From the NCBI GenBank assembly GCA_001510575.1, contig LNGK01000004.1, positions 2,701,588 to 2,765,587 of the forward strand: a stretch of 64,000 nucleotides of DNA. The letters run 5' to 3'. Positions 1-10,500 of the stretch are shown here, piece by piece (positions within the stretch are counted from its first letter, which is position 1; each line of letters opens with the position of its first letter). The notes beneath the pieces are model-generated. The model saw nothing but the letters and a program-made list of their open reading frames with translations. It did no database searches and was not told the origin of the DNA. The stretch comes from Knoxdaviesia capensis. Its lineage: Eukaryota; Ascomycota; Sordariomycetes; Microascales; Gondwanamycetaceae. A program made the position numbers and the translations under genes.

Positions 1-1413
1 TAGGCATAAGACCGTCAAGAGTGCCCTTGAGACATTATTCCACGTTAGCCGAGTGTGTCCAGATACGATACGAGTGAATCAATGTCGAAACGGTCACTCA
101 CATTTACAAGCAGCAGCTTAGTCGATGGTAGATCGAGAATACCATTCTCAAGAAGAGAAAACTTCTCCATTGCTTCCTCCTTGTACTTCTCGACCGAAGA
201 GTAGCCGTGCTTCTGGGCAAGCGCGGGAGTGAGCCTGAGTTGGATAATTGTCAGTAAGTGAGAGACTGTCCAGACTATATTGACCACATATACATACAGA
301 AAGGGGTATTCGTGGCCGTCGGCCTTGTCAAGCCAGTCCCGGGCAAAGAAGAGATGGCTTCCCGCCCCCTGGGCCACCGATCCACGGAGCTGGGTGCTGT
401 GAGTGTACGCAATACGGCAAGCGTAGTAGCCTCCCGAGCTAAGTCCCCACACCATAACACGGGACATATCAAAGCGGCCGTCCGCGGTCATCCAGCCAAG
501 CAGGCTGTCCCAGAGGCGATCGGGGCTGGCCGGGTCGAACGGGTCAGCGGGACAGTCGGCCGTTCCAGGAATCTCGACGACAACAGCCGCCCAGCCGCGG
601 GCAAGGAACATGTCGCAGCGCTCAGTGTTGTCCGGGCGGTACCCATCGAGGCCGGTCATCAGGATAACAGCCGGGCACGGCGACGCGGCGGCAGCGGCCG
701 GGGTGCGCACGTACACCGGGATACTCTGACGGTCCCGGCCTGCGCGGTGGGTGTGTGGCACCTCGACCTCGTGCAGTGGCTCGGGCCACAGCGCACCGGC
801 GCGGCGGTAAACATCCTTCTGCGCCTCCCACGCCTGCCACTTCACCGGGCAGCTGACTTCGGGGAAGGCGGTGATGTACGGGAAGCGGGCGATGCGGTAC
901 AGGCAGGCGGCGCGGAGGAACAGCGCGCTGGCGGTGGCTCTGTTGCCGCTGGAGAGGGCAGATTCGGCCTGCGCTGTGAGGGCCTGCGCGGGGCCGAAGA
1001 AGGCAGTGGTGTATTCGGTGGATGTTCCGTCGTTGACGTTGTGCTAGTCACCGGTTGTGGGGTTAGAGAAGTGTCACGGAGAGGAGGTGGGTTATGCTTA
1101 CCTCGATGAGGTGAGTGAAGACGGGCTCGAAATCTTCAAACTTGCCGTCGTGGAACGGGTATACCGACTTGGTGCACTGTTGGAGAGAAATGGGTATATC
1201 AGTACGAATTTAGGCCTCCAGTCCAGACTTCCTCAATACTAGTAGATGCCCAGTTACGACGATGATACCTACCGGAAACTTCCACTTGGTTTCCCACAGC
1301 TGGCGAATGCCGTCATGATGGGGCATCCGACGCTCAAAAGCTTCGGTGCCCATCTTCCACATGCGTTTGCCATCCTTAGTCTCTGGCTCGTCAACTAGCT
1401 TATGGGGAGACAT
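1..1413 (-). CDS. Ayg1-like alpha/beta hydrolase, C-terminus cut by the window edge
   Basis: Resembles Aspergillus fumigatus Ayg1, which shortens a heptaketide naphthopyrone by hydrolysis in DHN-melanin synthesis. Seen: exons 1413-1273, 1176-1102, 1043-298, 234-102 and about 25-1, with GT-AG introns of 58-96 nt; phases agree at every joint. The joined product carries KSVYPFHDG near the N-terminus, MTGLDGYRPDN (oxyanion side), GTADCPADP, and the nucleophile elbow WGLSSGGYY with its G-x-S-x-G serine. The last exon begins GTLDGLMP, matching the strand that carries the acid in this family, so the terminal His and perhaps 50-70 residues lie outside the window. The start at 1413 is chosen because the KWKFP/KSVYPFHDG joint then matches the family. 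No polyketide synthase or other melanin gene is visible on the right side. It could be a paralogue acting on another polyketide. Confidence 0.88.
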
Positions 1414-1919
1414 GGTGATGGTGGTGGATGTGCGAGGCCTTTTTTTCACGAGGAATAAGCAGAACCAGGTGGATGTAGAAGCAATAAGACAATGAAATTC
1501 GTGACTATATAACTGGCATCAAGTAACTGACTGGCAGGTAGGCCAAACGGCAGGTATCTTGTGGAAGAAGCGGAGATGGTAAGGTGGAAGAAAAAGGAGA
1601 GAAGAAGAGAAGAAGAGCAGAAAAGCAGAAAAGCAGAAGAGGGGAAGAGAAAAAAGTGCCCAAGAAACCCAAACCAGAGAAAAAAAAGGAGGAGGAACCT
1701 CCTAAAGGGAAAAGAAGGTCAACGATCGCTAAAGAGAATCGCAAGATCCGTCACGGATGTCCGAACCGTCCACCCAAACTCCATAATCCAATGGAATCCC
1801 CCAGGCAAGCCACCCAAATTCCTGGGCCGGAGGTTTCCTTTAATAGAAATACTCAATGTTTTTTCTTTCTATTTTTTTAATATTCCCCGTCCGGGTTTAT
1901 TTTTCATAAGGTTCCTCGC
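1414..1919. other. Intergenic, purine-rich on the plus strand
   Basis: Contains a long A/G-rich stretch (about 1560-1700, GAAGAGAAG-type repeats). It corresponds to a pyrimidine-rich tract on the coding strand of the Ayg1-like gene, typical of fungal promoters and 5' leaders. No convincing gene is seen. Confidence 0.5.
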
Positions 1920-2177
1920 TCATAGAATCCGGATGACTTTATGGCGGGAGTGCACTGGCCGGCGAAGGCCGTTGCGGGGGGGAGACGACAGGACCTTGAC
2001 GGTCTTGTTCCGGCGGGCAATGACTCTGTGGGGACCCGGAAGTGTCAGTGTAAGGAGAAGGTTTACACAGCAGGGAACAGGGAACACGGGGATAACTTAC
2101 TCCGACTGCAGAGAGGCGATGCGCACGCGGTTGATGGCGCGGTGCAGCTCGGTGATGGCAATATCGCTGGCGTCCAT
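1920..2177 (-). CDS. Possible small spliced gene, 60 residues, function unknown
   Basis: Not recognised. Two exons, 2177-2101 and 2025-1920, flank a 75-nt intron with a clean GTAAGT donor and CCCCACAG acceptor. Joining them gives a 60-codon frame from ATG to TGA. The N-terminal half (starting MDASDIAITELHR) looks amphipathic and helical. The C-terminal half is strongly basic (NGLRRPVHSRHK). Support comes from the good splice sites, the in-frame joint, GC-rich codon-like sequence inside a lower-GC neighbourhood, and a pyrimidine-rich upstream region. Against it: no homologue comes to mind and it is short. It may be longer if another acceptor is used. Comparative conservation would decide. Confidence 0.42.
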
Positions 2178-2641
2178 TGTGAAAATTTAGGGTTCCGTAG
2201 TGCAAGTTGGAAGAGGAAGGGTTTGGGAAGATGAGAAGGTCAGGGCTTCGTGCGAGGACTGTATAAGTACTGGTATATGGTGTTTCTTGGTAGGTTGTTG
2301 GTGATAGTGTGACAAGTCAAGAGAGAAGGATTGGAAAGGAGGATCTGGGCTTCTTTTAAGAAAGACTGTAGAGAAACGAAAGAATCGAACCGGCGATGCT
2401 TGGTACTATATATATCTATGTGTGTGTGTGTGTTCCCTGGCTCGGGACGGCTTCCTCCTCGTACGACAGGATGCTCTCACTCAGGTGGAGAGAGAAGGGT
2501 GCGTGGAGACTTTTTTTTTTTTGCGGTGAATACAGAGATGATCGGAATATCTTCCGGTGATACAGCGAACGCGAACGGGAAAAGAAAAAGAAGGAAGAGA
2601 CAGTGGCGGAAAGAAAGAGAAACAGGCAAAGCAAGACAGCC

Positions 2642-2644
<3 letters not shown>

Positions 2645-2682
<38 letters not shown>
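2645..2682. repeat. (GA)n microsatellite
   Basis: About 19 consecutive GA units inside intergenic DNA. A long frame running through it is created only by the repeat. Confidence 0.9.
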
Positions 2683-2684
<2 letters not shown>

Positions 2685-4766
2685 CACAGGGTAACGCAGC
2701 TTATGTATATGTATGACACTTTAGGAATAGGATACAGACAACCACCTCCACATTCCCTTACTCTTCGGGTTCCTTTCCCTCTCCATCTCCCCACTGGACA
2801 ATCGTGCTTCATTTTTATTTTGTTCATTTCTCGGCGGTTGGTGTACGCCGTAACACATCTCCACATCAGAAAAAAAGCGGAAACGCAGCCTAGGGAACAC
2901 AAAATATTTTTTTATTTTTTCTTGGCTGGGCGGAGGAACAGCAACAGCTTCCCCAAGAGCCGATGTAACCGTACGGCTTTTACCGTTGGCTCTTTTCACC
3001 CAGAGTGTTTGTTTGTTCATTGGCATGTGAAAGTCGGACATCTGCGGGGGGTTGCATATATATAACGCGCACATACTTCCACGGCATGTTTCGCCTGCAA
3101 CCGAATTATACGCACATATGCCATGTACAGCTGGCTGTCTCTGATACACAATTTGAACAAGAAGGACACGAAAAAAACGAGTTGAGGACATGCTTATGAG
3201 GCGAAATTGTGGAACGGAAGCCGGAAATGTAAATCTAGCCTCACCACCCCTTTTTTTCAGCCCAAACAAAGGATCTCTCACCAAAGCCTTCTTGGACGGC
3301 CGCCATATGCGTGGATACACCAAAATGGGTGTCTTGTCATCTTACGAGCTACTGCACTTCAGTGGGAAGATACCGACGCCGCAATCCGGCTTATTTGGGC
3401 TTAGCCAGGTGTGGTGTGGGTGTCTCGCCCTGTCGAGACAACGAGGTGAAGAAGTGGAATAGGACGAGAGACACCTCTCTAGGTTTCTCAATCGGCAGAT
3501 CGCGCTGCATCCGGGAAATATACGCACTGATCCAGCCATGGGCACATTGATAGTGGAGCGACTTTGAGGCTCAGAAGATTCCTATTTTCAAAAAAAAAAA
3601 TTCGTTCTTCTTAATACAGCCCCAGAGAGACACGGTCAGGCCCAGGTCAGTAACAAGGCCAAAGCCAAGGAGACAGAAAGCCTGGTATGGAACGATCGGA
3701 GGTCCAGCAACGAACAACGAACAACGGCATCCAAGAGGCGCAAGCAGCCCGGACAAACCATAAAAGCGCCTGCAGCACCACCCAGCCACATCGGATGTTA
3801 GTTGGAGGCAGGCGAGTGAACAACTGGTCTGAGTTGGAATTTGTGTTTGCGCGCGCGCTGGGAGACAACCAGAATCAAATTTCTTGCATGAGAGGCGGTG
3901 AGAGAGAGAGAGAGAGGAAACACATGTCAGGCAGAGACGGCTTCTTGGGCAGCCATCATCATGCGCATATTATTTTCATAATATTTGTCAATTTTCTTCT
4001 ATAGTGAGATTTGCTCTATTCACAACGATGTATACAAAACCTGGCTCCTCTTCATTCTCCTGCCTTGCTTCATCCGCGAAAGAGGTGAACTCTGCCGACG
4101 GGGATAATCACAGCTTCTGGGCGTGGCTTCTTTAAAAAAGAGTAAGAAAAAAGAGATGGTCAGCCCATGCAACGAACAACACTGAGGGCTTGAAAGTGAG
4201 ATAGAACGACATAAAGCTAGGACGACAACACTCGCAACCACTACCGACTTCCGGAATGGATGGGAACAAAGAGAATACCAGCATGGGCACACGTGGGGAG
4301 GGGAAACAGTGATATCTCTTCCGAAGCGTGAGAAAAAAGGCCCCGAAGGGGTGGGCTGCATCTGAGAAACACAGAGATAAAGGGCTTGTCCCAAAGGCGC
4401 AGCTGGGATTCCAGGGTCGGTCCTGTAGAGTGTGCAGAGTGAGATAATTCGGGGTTCTTTGGGTTGACCGCCAGGAAGGAATGGGGTAGACAGGTAGACT
4501 GATGCGGCTGAGTGAGGGTGAATGGACGTAAGTGGGTGTCAGAGTAAGAAAGCAGTGGTGAGAGTGAGAGTGAGAAACACAGAGAAGACGAGCCAGAAAG
4601 ACAGCGTCAATCGATGATTGGCGCAACAATGAGCCGCTCGGAGGCTTTTCAGAGATGTTATTTGTCTATTGGCTTGCCCTTGGATGTGCTTTGGGTGGTT
4701 TCTCGCTCCTGCATCTCGGTCCTGACTCTGTGTCTCGGTGTCTAACAGTAGGATGTCCGGTTCTCT

Positions 4767-4771
4767 TTCGG

Positions 4772-4816
<45 letters not shown>
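4767..4816. repeat. Compound (CT)n(AT)n microsatellite
   Basis: A CT-repeat run passes directly into about 15 AT units. It lies 170 bp from the 3' end of the gna1 coding region. Confidence 0.9.
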
Positions 4817-4818
<2 letters not shown>

Positions 4819-4987
4819 AATCAGATCCGGTGCTTGACTCATGCTGATAATCGGGTCCTTTATATATACACACATAAACAGCCTCCTCGGGGCAAGAAGA
4901 AAAAACAGATCAAAGCTGGGAAAGAGGAACAGCAAAGGAAAAAGAAATCATGATATGAAGTGGGAACGGGGGCGCATGGGAGGTTCC

Positions 4988-5663
4988 CTACTGTCCATAG
5001 TAGTGGGCCATTTCCAGGCCGGCACGACGAAAGCCACACTTGACATAGAAGCCCTCGTTGGCCTCGCTGCAGTCGAGAATGCTCTTGTAGCAGCCAACCT
5101 TGGCCGCCACATAGTCCAGCGCCTGGATGATGCGCAGGCCCAGCTTCTTGCCCTGCTGATCTTTGCGCACCGCGATATCTTCAATGTGGCCGACCACGCC
5201 GAGTTGGTGGATACTAGAAGCGAGGGTGGGGGTTGTTAGCAAAGGGGAACATTGTAGCTTCTCTGTCTCTCAACTCCTTCATTCTCTGCTGTCCCTCCAC
5301 TTTCTTCTTCTTGCTGTTGCTGCCATCTAGCATGGGCTGTTCCGCGCAGACTCACAATTTCCGCTCGACAATCAGCGAGCCACAGCCGACAATGATCGGC
5401 GTCTCCGACGAGGCATCCTCGACAACCAGGATGTAGTAGCCGTCCTGGCGCTCCATCCACCGGTACTGCTCGACGAAGCTCTCCTCGGAGATGTCGCCGA
5501 CCGTGGTCAGCACGCGCAGGCAGTCGAGGAAGCCGAGGGCAAAGTCGGTGGGCTCGAGAGCGCGGATCCTGTAGCCTTCGGGAAGGGCGGCAGCAACTTC
5601 GGGCGAGATCAGCGTGTTGGCGAAAAGGCCCCGGATGGGCTCGGTGGGTTCGGAGGAGGTCAT
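4988..5663 (-). CDS. gna1: Glucosamine-6-phosphate N-acetyltransferase
   Basis: Transfers acetyl from acetyl-CoA to glucosamine-6-phosphate, the second dedicated step to UDP-GlcNAc for chitin, N-glycans and GPI anchors; cytosolic. Exons 5663-5356 and 5213-4988, with a 142-nt intron (GTGAGT...CTAG), give 177 residues, close to the usual 150-190. Seen: an N-terminal segment EGYRIRALEPTDF, the strand VGCGSLIVERKF, then GVVGHIEDIAV (core beta-strand of the GNAT fold) and DQQGKKLGLRII, the pyrophosphate-binding loop for CoA, and near the C-terminus the family pattern YVKCGF. The intron falls just before the VVGHIEDI strand. It is a single-domain enzyme, usually essential in fungi. No unusual features. 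Confidence 0.93.
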
Positions 5664-6150
5664 TGCGGGAGTATGTGTGCGAGGACTGTGATGTGGTCAG
5701 GGAGAAGAAAGAGAGAGAGAGAGAGAGAGTATGTGTGTGAGACAGTCCGTGAGGCTGGTTGATAGAGAGGAATCAGGTTGTATATATATTTCGAGTAAAT
5801 CAGGTTGTCGCGAACAGTCTCTTCGGGGTTCCTCGGACCTAGATCTGGTTGTCGAGTTATCGGCGTGTTGGGCGGTATCGGCGCGGAGACCCGAGTGTTG
5901 TGGGTCGCGGGAAATGGCGGGGTCAATGAAGACTACAAGCTGCCGGAAGAGACAACTGCGTTACGGACAATTGAGGGTACACACAAGCAGTAGGCAAGAA
6001 GCAAATCAGAAGAATGTGTGACGAAAGAAGAAGAATTAAAGAGAAAGAAGCCGCTTCGACTGAAGTTTCAATTGGTGGCTCCGAACTCTATCTATCACGA
6101 ATCTCAAGTGGGGGAATAAGAAGCTCCTCAGCCATCAGGGGTCGGGTTAC
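5664..6150. other. gna1 promoter region
   Basis: The 5' flank of gna1, with a short (GA) tract at 5708-5728, which is pyrimidine-rich on the gna1 strand. No further gene is seen before the miniature retroelement at 6156. Confidence 0.5.
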
Positions 6151-6155
6151 ATTGT

Positions 6156-6255
6156 TGTGGCGACCACACATAGAACCACTACGCCACAATGCAAAATGTG
6201 AACATGCTCACTAAGCAGCAACGTAGTCGGTAGCTATATGCGATCCACTGCCGCA
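6156..6255 (-). repeat. TRIM LTR (3' copy in element orientation)
   Basis: 100-bp direct repeat identical to 6502-6601, with TG...CA ends; preceded by ATTGT. Confidence 0.95.
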
Positions 6256-6501
6256 CACCCCCCCAGTTGTCGAAGGCTCCACGGGCCTGACGACTGGACT
6301 AACACACAAGGTGGACGCACTTTCTCAGCTCTAAGTCTTAGGGCTTGCTTGGCCTACCGTGGCTTTATCGGCCAGCCTGCTTATGCTAAAGTGTTCCGAT
6401 GCCTGTCATGTGATAGCTGGGATGCGCACTGAAAATAGATAGCAACATAAGTGGAAGTTGCAGGTCGTGTTCTCGAACAGAGGACCTTCCGGGCTCATAA
6501 C

Positions 6502-6601
6502 TGTGGCGACCACACATAGAACCACTACGCCACAATGCAAAATGTGAACATGCTCACTAAGCAGCAACGTAGTCGGTAGCTATATGCGATCCACTGCCGC
6601 A
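6502..6601 (-). repeat. TRIM LTR (5' copy in element orientation)
   Basis: 100-bp direct repeat identical to 6156-6255. It is followed by ATTGT and abuts the primer-binding site at 6489-6501. Confidence 0.95.
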
Positions 6602-6606
6602 ATTGT

Positions 6607-7530
6607 GTAGCGCCCATTTTGCCTGTTCCAGCCACTGGCCAATACACACTAGACACAGCCCATGGCCGCAGTGGGACATCGCATTGGGCTGTGCTTTAGG
6701 GGCCAATCCCCAGTAGAAGCAGGAAAAATACGAGGAAAGTCGCGAACAAACATAAACAACTCCGGCCCCTGTTCGGTTCCTGTTTACAGGGCCCGGGTCG
6801 CTAAAAGTCACCGGGGCAATTGCTAACCAAAGCCTGGAATTCAAGCAAGGAACAGGAACCGAAAGATCTGTCGTGCGAGGCCAGCTGCTCGCAGATGCTG
6901 GCAGCTGCTCATAGTGCATAAACCTGTTGAGTCTTGGCAGGCACAGTAAGTACACCGTGCATTCCGGATTCATGTTTCCACTGTGAGTCTTGCTGTGGCT
7001 GCTTGCTGGCCTCACAGTGCCAGCTTCACATCTCCCCTTGACCTTCAACCCTCTTCCAATCACATGTAAAACCAACCCTTCGTTGTATCTTCATGCCAGC
7101 CCAACAACTTTTTCGTGACTCTTCTTTTCTTTTCTTTTTTTCCTCCCAATTCCTCTCTTGTAGGGATGAAGGGAGGGGGAATTATCATCTTAATAGGAAT
7201 GCTCGATAGGCGATCCTTGGTTACTGTCTGGCTCTTTACACAATCAATACACATACAAGTTACAACAACATAAATGCACACGACCCGCCCGCGGCTGGCC
7301 CTTCAACAACAATAACACATTCATTCAGTTGCCCTCAACATCACACCACGGTGATAACACGCCAGACATGTTGATCTGATCTCCTCTTCCCCCTCTGAAT
7401 ATCTCTCGTTTCCATCGTCTGCTCTTTTGTATCTCCTTTCTTCCCTTTCACGTCTTCATCTCCCCCGGCAGCAGAAACACCGGCCTATCATTGCATCTTC
7501 TCCATTAACACCCAGCATGGGCCTGAGACG
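6607..7530. other. Intergenic, lipase promoter and leader
   Basis: From about 7080 onward the plus strand becomes rich in C/T (for example 7110-7165 and 7380-7500), as usual upstream of fungal coding regions. No separate gene is seen. Confidence 0.5.
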
Positions 7531-10500
7531 ATGACTTCTGATAAAACTGTACCCCTCAATTCCTCCAGGGATGACACTAGCGACGATGAAAACCACCAAT
7601 CGTTAATCAAACCCGAGTCCACTTCGCCGGATCCGGCCTCCGCCTCTCCCGGTGCCCATTTCCACTTTCCCGGCCGCACGTTACTCCCGTCCCCGATCGC
7701 CCAGGCCGTCAGTCTCACCACCCGGTCGGCCGTGTTTGCCATCCGGGCCGGCACCGCCGTCGGCAGTCTCGGCTTCGACGCCGCCCGGCTAACTACCGCC
7801 TCGTCTCTCGAGCTCGGCCGCAGCATTGTCGAGGGTATCCTGACCCGCGCCGGCCGCGACCTGGCCTCCCGCTCCCACTCCGATCTTGCCCGCCACGACG
7901 CCGAGTCCCTCCTCGAGCGCAATCTGGAGGCTCTTCACCGCACCGTTACCGGCATCGCCTTCTGGACCGCTGCCGGCTTTGATCTGACCTCGTCGACCAT
8001 CGGTGTGCTCTCGGATTTTTCCCAGCTGCTGCTTACCTCGCTCGATCAGTTCTTCGGATCCACCGACTCGTCGAGGGCTATTGCTAGCATCATCACGCTT
8101 ATCCGCCGCGAGTTTCAGAATCCGAATACGGCTGTGGGTGAGCGCGTTGGTGTCTCTGATCTTGTGGTTGGCCTGTGTGCTCTGGCCTATCTGCAGCGCG
8201 TATGCCGCCGGGCGCTGGAAGAAGGGTGTCGGGAGAGTGGCCAAGAGGAAGTGGTGTGGGACGTGGTTGTGCTCAACGATGGTGAACGTATCGACGTTCA
8301 TACCGACAGTCTTTATGGCATACACCCCGGACGATATACTACTCCCGCTGCTGCTGCCACTTCGACGACAAACCACGACAATTCATCTCTCCGCCCACAA
8401 AGTAGTCGAAAGAGTCTTTATCACGGACACGGTCGACATCTATCAACCGCAAGCCACGACTCCACATTAACGACCGCAACCAAGAGTCTGGTGTATGGCG
8501 GAAATATCCTCGTTCCTGACGAAGGCCAGGATGCCGAAGATAAGAATGGGGTTGATGATGAGACTGAGGACTTGTCTGAACTTCGTCTACGAACCGAAAT
8601 CGTGCGCATGCTTCCGCCCGATAGTACGGTGTCCATTCACACTTCCGTCGTCACCACGAAAACTATTACCGTCGACGTTACAAGCCCGGAGCCACTCGTT
8701 ATCGGCCCTCCACCACCTGGAGTTCAAGTGCTACAGGAACGGGCTATTGTTCCGGCATCGCCAGCTCACAGCATTGCTAGCACTGGCTCTGGTGCTGGTC
8801 CACGGCCAACCTCTTCTTCGAGCACAGAGTCATCCGCCAATTTGTCTCCGGCCGCCTCTCCCGCTACCTACCGAGTCGTTTACCAGATCGGGGGAAACAA
8901 GACAACTCGGAACACCACTATGCGCCGCTCCATCGATGGAAACCCCCGTCTGATTCTGGAATCAGATCATGTTGATCAGGGTGCTTCTATCGACGAGCCT
9001 GCCGAGCCGAGCCCCGAATCGGCCACGGTGATAGAACCTCCTGCCTCACCCACGACTGCACGACGCCAGAGCAGTGGGGGCTCATCGACCTCTCCTACTG
9101 CCGCTTCTCGAAGTCGGGCTGCGCAATCTTCCGTGCTTCCATCACGGCCAAGCTCTGATCCCAAAGGCATGGCCTCCCCCACTGCACCCAGGCTCAAGAG
9201 GCCAGCCTCGGTCACCTCAACCGCTACCCTTGTATCGACAGGACTGAAAGAAGCATCGTCAACCGAAGCAAACCAACGACGCCAGCGAGTATCAGCCACG
9301 ACCCCGAAAAGTCCTGAAAGTGCACCCCATGAATCTGATAAGCCTTTGCCGGTGCCACCGTCTTCGGAAGTTGCTAGGGACTCTACGCAGAAGAAGACCA
9401 GGACCGGGGCTACTGCTCCGAAGCTTGCGGAGAAGAAGTCTACTGGAATTCGCAACGCTTTGAAGATTGGATCTGGATCAAGCCTATCCCACCTGTTCAA
9501 GGGGGACCAACCATCTACAGCACAGGAACCTGCACCTGCATATGCACCAAGTCCTACGCCTCCGAGATTTCGCCCGGCTCCTGTACCAAGAGTAGTGCCG
9601 ACCACAAAAGCTCCAAGCCGCCCCGTTTCGTCCTTATCCTCGATATCCACTTCAGCTCCTGTGGCTGTTCGTGACCGAGATCGAGCAACGCGACCAGTCA
9701 CTCCGCGTCGGCCACCCGACGAGCGCCTGATGCAACGGCCGTCGTCACGCTCAAGCTTTGTCTCCGTGCGGGAGCAACGAGTCGATTCGACCCTGTCACC
9801 CACCGATGTCAGGCCAAAGACAACCACCACCACGAACTCGGGATTCGCCCATGTGCCGCCTTCCTCGCCGGCGAAGTCGGCCAGGCTGAATGCTGATCGC
9901 AAAATTCTTGCGAACAATGGCGTTGCTGGTGTGAAGTCAGACCGTGGTGGGTTGGCTGATTCATGGGGAGCAAATTCTGGGCCATCGGTATCCCCGGCAG
10001 CCGCGGCAAGACTTCCCCGGTCGTCCCATATGCCCACGCCGAGCCTGTACAGCATCGCCACAAACGACTCCACTTCATCTCTCATTTTATCGTCGTTCTT
10101 CCAGCGTAGCTCGTTTAACCCGGATGCGTTGAATGTGCTGCGAAGCACCGGCATGGTGGAAGCCACCTTTCCCCGGTTTCACATTCTTCGGAACATCACT
10201 CGCTACATCCTGTTCTCATCCGCGGCATACGGATCTAACTTTCTGCGTGTCATGGGCATCTCCAAGGAAATGCCGCCGCTGCTGCGGATACTTGATGGCA
10301 GCTCCAGCGCGGCCGGTGTGGCTGGAGACCGGCCTGGGTCCGCTTCTGCGCCGATGATCGGACTTGACGGCTCCAATCTCGCGGCTGGGAACAACGAATC
10401 TGCGAATAGACTTGACGACATCGACACCCATACCGATATTCGCTCGTTTTCGCGCCACACGTCGCTGCCTACCGACAGTATTCTCCTCGCCTCGTTTGTG

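Larger units (their letters stand above)
2178..4987. other. Gene-poor 2.8 kb with microsatellites
   Basis: Upstream of the small minus-strand gene and downstream of gna1. Holds homopolymers, a (GA)n tract near 2645-2682, a second short GA tract near 3899-3916, and CT then TA tracts at 4767-4816. Open frames exist on both strands but are compositionally biased (Arg/Glu or Ser/Leu runs from the repeats) and none looks like a protein. Confidence 0.5.
6156..6601 (-). mobile_element. TRIM: miniature LTR retroelement, 446 bp
   Basis: Two identical 100-bp direct repeats (6156-6255 and 6502-6601) begin TG and end CA and are flanked by the 5-bp duplication ATTGT (6151-6155 and 6602-6606). Read on the minus strand, the 5' LTR starts TGCGGCAGT and ends GCCACA. 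It is followed at once by GTTATGAGCCCGG (6501-6489), complementary to the anticodon stem-loop of initiator tRNA-Met: a primer-binding site. The G-rich CTGGGGGGGTG just before the other LTR (6266-6256) is a polypurine tract. The 246-bp interior has no coding capacity, so gag and pol must be supplied in trans. Perfect LTR identity suggests recent insertion. It is not RIP-mutated, as expected for a copy this short. Confidence 0.93.

Noticed and set aside
258..1109. 283-codon plus-strand frame opposite the Ayg1-like gene
   Set aside because: Exact antisense of a gene with family motifs and consistent splice phases; its composition reflects GC-rich third positions.
2331..3065. 244-codon frame running through the GA repeat
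   Set aside because: Kept open only by the Arg/Glu microsatellite; ends are not protein-like and no splice or homology support.
8976..10166. 396-codon minus-strand frame inside the lipase gene
   Set aside because: Antisense to the disordered Ser/Pro part of the lipase; no independent motif.
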